From contig JAOTVO010000171.1 in NCBI GenBank assembly GCA_029863355.1, forward strand, positions 1 through 6,097: a stretch of 6,097 bases of DNA, written 5' to 3'. The DNA comes from Candidatus Krumholzibacteriia bacterium (GTDB lineage Bacteria; Krumholzibacteriota; Krumholzibacteria; WVZY01; JAKEHA01). The position numbers and the translations under genes were made by a program. The notes beneath the pieces were generated by a model, which was given only the letters and a program-made list of their open reading frames with translations, made no database searches and was not told the DNA's origin. Positions 4,712 through 6,097 of the stretch are shown here, piece by piece (positions within the stretch are counted from its first letter, which is position 1; each line of letters opens with the position of its first letter).

Positions 4712-6097
4712 CTAGCCCCGCGACGCCACCGCGTCAACGACTTCCGCCATGAAATCCTCCAGCCCGGTCTGGCCCCGGTCCCCCACGCCCCGCTGCCGCA
4801 CCGCGACCTGGCCGCTGGCCGCCTCTTTCGCCCCCACCACGAGCATGTAGGGCACCTTCTGGAGCTCGGCCTCGCGGATCTTGTAGCCGATCTTCTCCTC
4901 GCGCCGGTCCATGTCGACGCGCAGCCCGGCCTCGGCCAGCCGGCCGGTGACCTCTTCGGCGTACGCGAGCGTCTCCTGGGAGACGGGCAGCACCACGCAC
5001 TGGACGGGCGCGAGCCAGACGGGGAAGGCGCCGGCGTGGTGCTCGGTCAGGATGCCCATGAACCGCTCCACCGACCCGAACAGCGCGCGATGGACCATGA
5101 ACACCTGTTTGCGCTCGCCCGTGGTGGACACGTACTCGATGTCGAAGCGCCGCGGCAGGTTGAAGTCGAACTGGATGGTGGAGAGCTGCCAGGGCCGTCC
5201 GATCGCGTCGATCACCTTGACGTCTATCTTGGGCCCGTAGAAGACCGCCTCCCCTTCGATGCGCTTGTACGGCAGCGCGGCTCGCTCCACCGACGCCTCC
5301 AGGGCGGCCTCGGCCATGCGCCACTCCTCCTCGGAGCCGGCGTACTTGGACATGTCCCCTGGATCGCGGGCGCTGAGCTCCACGGTGAAGCGCTCGAAGC
5401 CGAAGGTCCGCAGCACCGAGAGCGCAAAGTCCAGACAGGCGTCGACCTCGTCGGGGATCTGCTCGGGCGTGCAGAAGATGTGGGCGTCGTCCTGAGTGAA
5501 GCCCCGCACGCGCAGCAGGCCGTGCAGCGCGCCGGAGAGCTCGTTCCGGTACACCGTGCCCATCTCGGCCAGGCGCACGGGCAGCTCGCGGTAGCTGTAG
5601 AGCTTGCGCTTATAGATGAGAATGTGGCCGGGGCAGTTCATCGGCTTGACCACGTAATCCATGCCGTCCACGTTCATCATGAACATGTTGTCGCGGTAGT
5701 AGTCGAGGTGGCCGGACGTGCCCCACAGATCCGCCTTGGCGATGTGGGGCGTGTACACGAGCTGGTAGCCGCGCCGCCGGTACTCCGCGCGCAGGTAGTC
5801 CTCCATCACGCTGCGCACGACCGCCCCCTTGGGGTGCCAGAACACGAGCCCGCCGCCCGCCTCCTCCTTGACGTCGAAGAGGTCCAGCGCTCGGCCCAGC
5901 TTGCGGTGGTCGCGCTTCTCCGCCTCGAGGAGCTGGGTCAGGTAGCCGTCTAGGTCCTTCTTCTTGAAGAACGCAGTGGCGTAGATGCGCTGGAGCATGG
6001 GGCGCCCGGCGTCGCCGCGCCAGTACGCACCCGCCGCGTGGAGCACCTTGAACGCCTTGATGCGCGCGGCGCGGTCCAGGTGCGGCCCCGCACAGAG
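4712..6097 (-). CDS. thrS: Threonyl-tRNA synthetase, 3' part (N-terminus outside window)
   Basis: Class II synthetase that activates threonine with ATP and charges tRNA-Thr in the cytoplasm. The frame is open from the window edge (461 residues visible, TAG stop), so the start and the TGS and most of the editing domain lie outside. The first visible residues, LCAGPH, are the end of the editing (SAD) domain and keep the Cys and His of its active site (E. coli Cys182/His186). AGAYWRGD and MLQRIY follow at about residues 22-39. The catalytic zinc ligands are all present: Cys155 in KPMNCPGH, His206 in DDAHIF, His336 in VHRALFGS. Motif 2 spans about 183-208 (YRNE to RVRGFTQDDAHIF) and motif 3 about 336-350. 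The anticodon-binding domain covers about 362-461 (PVWLAPVQ, KIGYKIREAE, VPYMLVVG). The first in-frame GTG at 6046 is an internal Val, not the start, because homology continues upstream of it. Upstream neighbour of infC, as in many Gram-negative bacteria. Confidence 0.97.
   Translation of the reverse strand, partial: LCAGPHLDRAARIKAFKVLHAAGAYWRGDAGRPMLQRIYATAFFKKKDLDGYLTQLLEAEKRDHRKLGRALDLFDVKEEAGGGLVFWHPKGAVVRSVMEDYLRAEYRRRGYQLVYTPHIAKADLWGTSGHLDYYRDNMFMMNVDGMDYVVKPMNCPGHILIYKRKLYSYRELPVRLAEMGTVYRNELSGALHGLLRVRGFTQDDAHIFCTPEQIPDEVDACLDFALSVLRTFGFERFTVELSARDPGDMSKYAGSEEEWRMAEAALEASVERAALPYKRIEGEAVFYGPKIDVKVIDAIGRPWQLSTIQFDFNLPRRFDIEYVSTTGERKQVFMVHRALFGSVERFMGILTEHHAGAFPVWLAPVQCVVLPVSQETLAYAEEVTGRLAEAGLRVDMDRREEKIGYKIREAELQKVPYMLVVGAKEAASGQVAVRQRGVGDRGQTGLEDFMAEVVDAVASRG

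Noticed and set aside
4664..5953. 429-codon open frame on the plus strand
   Set aside because: Antisense shadow of thrS; low-complexity His/Leu/Val-rich translation with no family motif.
1..6097. Search for mobile elements, CRISPR repeats, tRNA/rRNA genes or an undescribed system
   Set aside because: Nearly the whole window is accounted for by six conserved translation genes; no transposase, repeat array or RNA gene was seen, and the only long non-coding stretch is the 192-base infC leader.

Overview
The window is an ordinary housekeeping translation cluster lying entirely on the minus strand. Read 5'->3' on that strand (high to low coordinate) the order is thrS (3' part), infC, rpmI, rplT, pheS, pheT (5' part): threonyl-tRNA synthetase, initiation factor IF3, ribosomal proteins L35 and L20, and the alpha and beta subunits of phenylalanyl-tRNA synthetase. 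All six are recognisable from conserved motifs read directly in the translations. The two outer genes run off the window ends; the four inner ones look complete. Plus-strand frames and other minus-strand frames are shadows caused by high GC.

The DNA is GC-rich (about two thirds by eye), with third positions strongly G/C. The thrS-infC-rpmI-rplT-pheS-pheT order is shared by many Gram-negative and related phyla. PheS carries a four-cysteine knuckle that E. coli PheS lacks, IF3 has an extra C-terminal tail, and no E. coli-type attenuated pheS leader is present. This suggests a GC-rich bacterium outside the Gammaproteobacteria, perhaps an uncultivated lineage; the phylum cannot be fixed from this window.

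Layout: thrS 3' two-thirds (6097-4712); a 192-base non-coding infC leader (4711-4520) with a strong hairpin just after thrS, a TTGACA hexamer lacking a good -10, and a terminator-like hairpin with seven U directly before the infC ribosome binding site; infC from an AUU start (4519-3878), overlapping rpmI by 47 bases; rpmI (3924-3730); a 95-base gap with two small hairpins, one over the rplT Shine-Dalgarno; rplT (3634-3251); 7 bases; pheS (3243-2233); 15 bases; pheT (2217 to the window edge).

Together the genes supply initiation (IF3), two 50S assembly proteins (L35, L20) and two charging enzymes (Thr, Phe). The tight spacing from infC to pheT implies one transcript. The visible regulatory logic is at infC: an AUU start, the hallmark of IF3 autocontrol, and a probable transcription attenuator in its leader. 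I found no mobile element, CRISPR array, RNA gene or accessory system, and nothing that supports a wholly new biological system. The points of interest are the infC leader, the infC tail/overlap and the rplT RBS hairpin.
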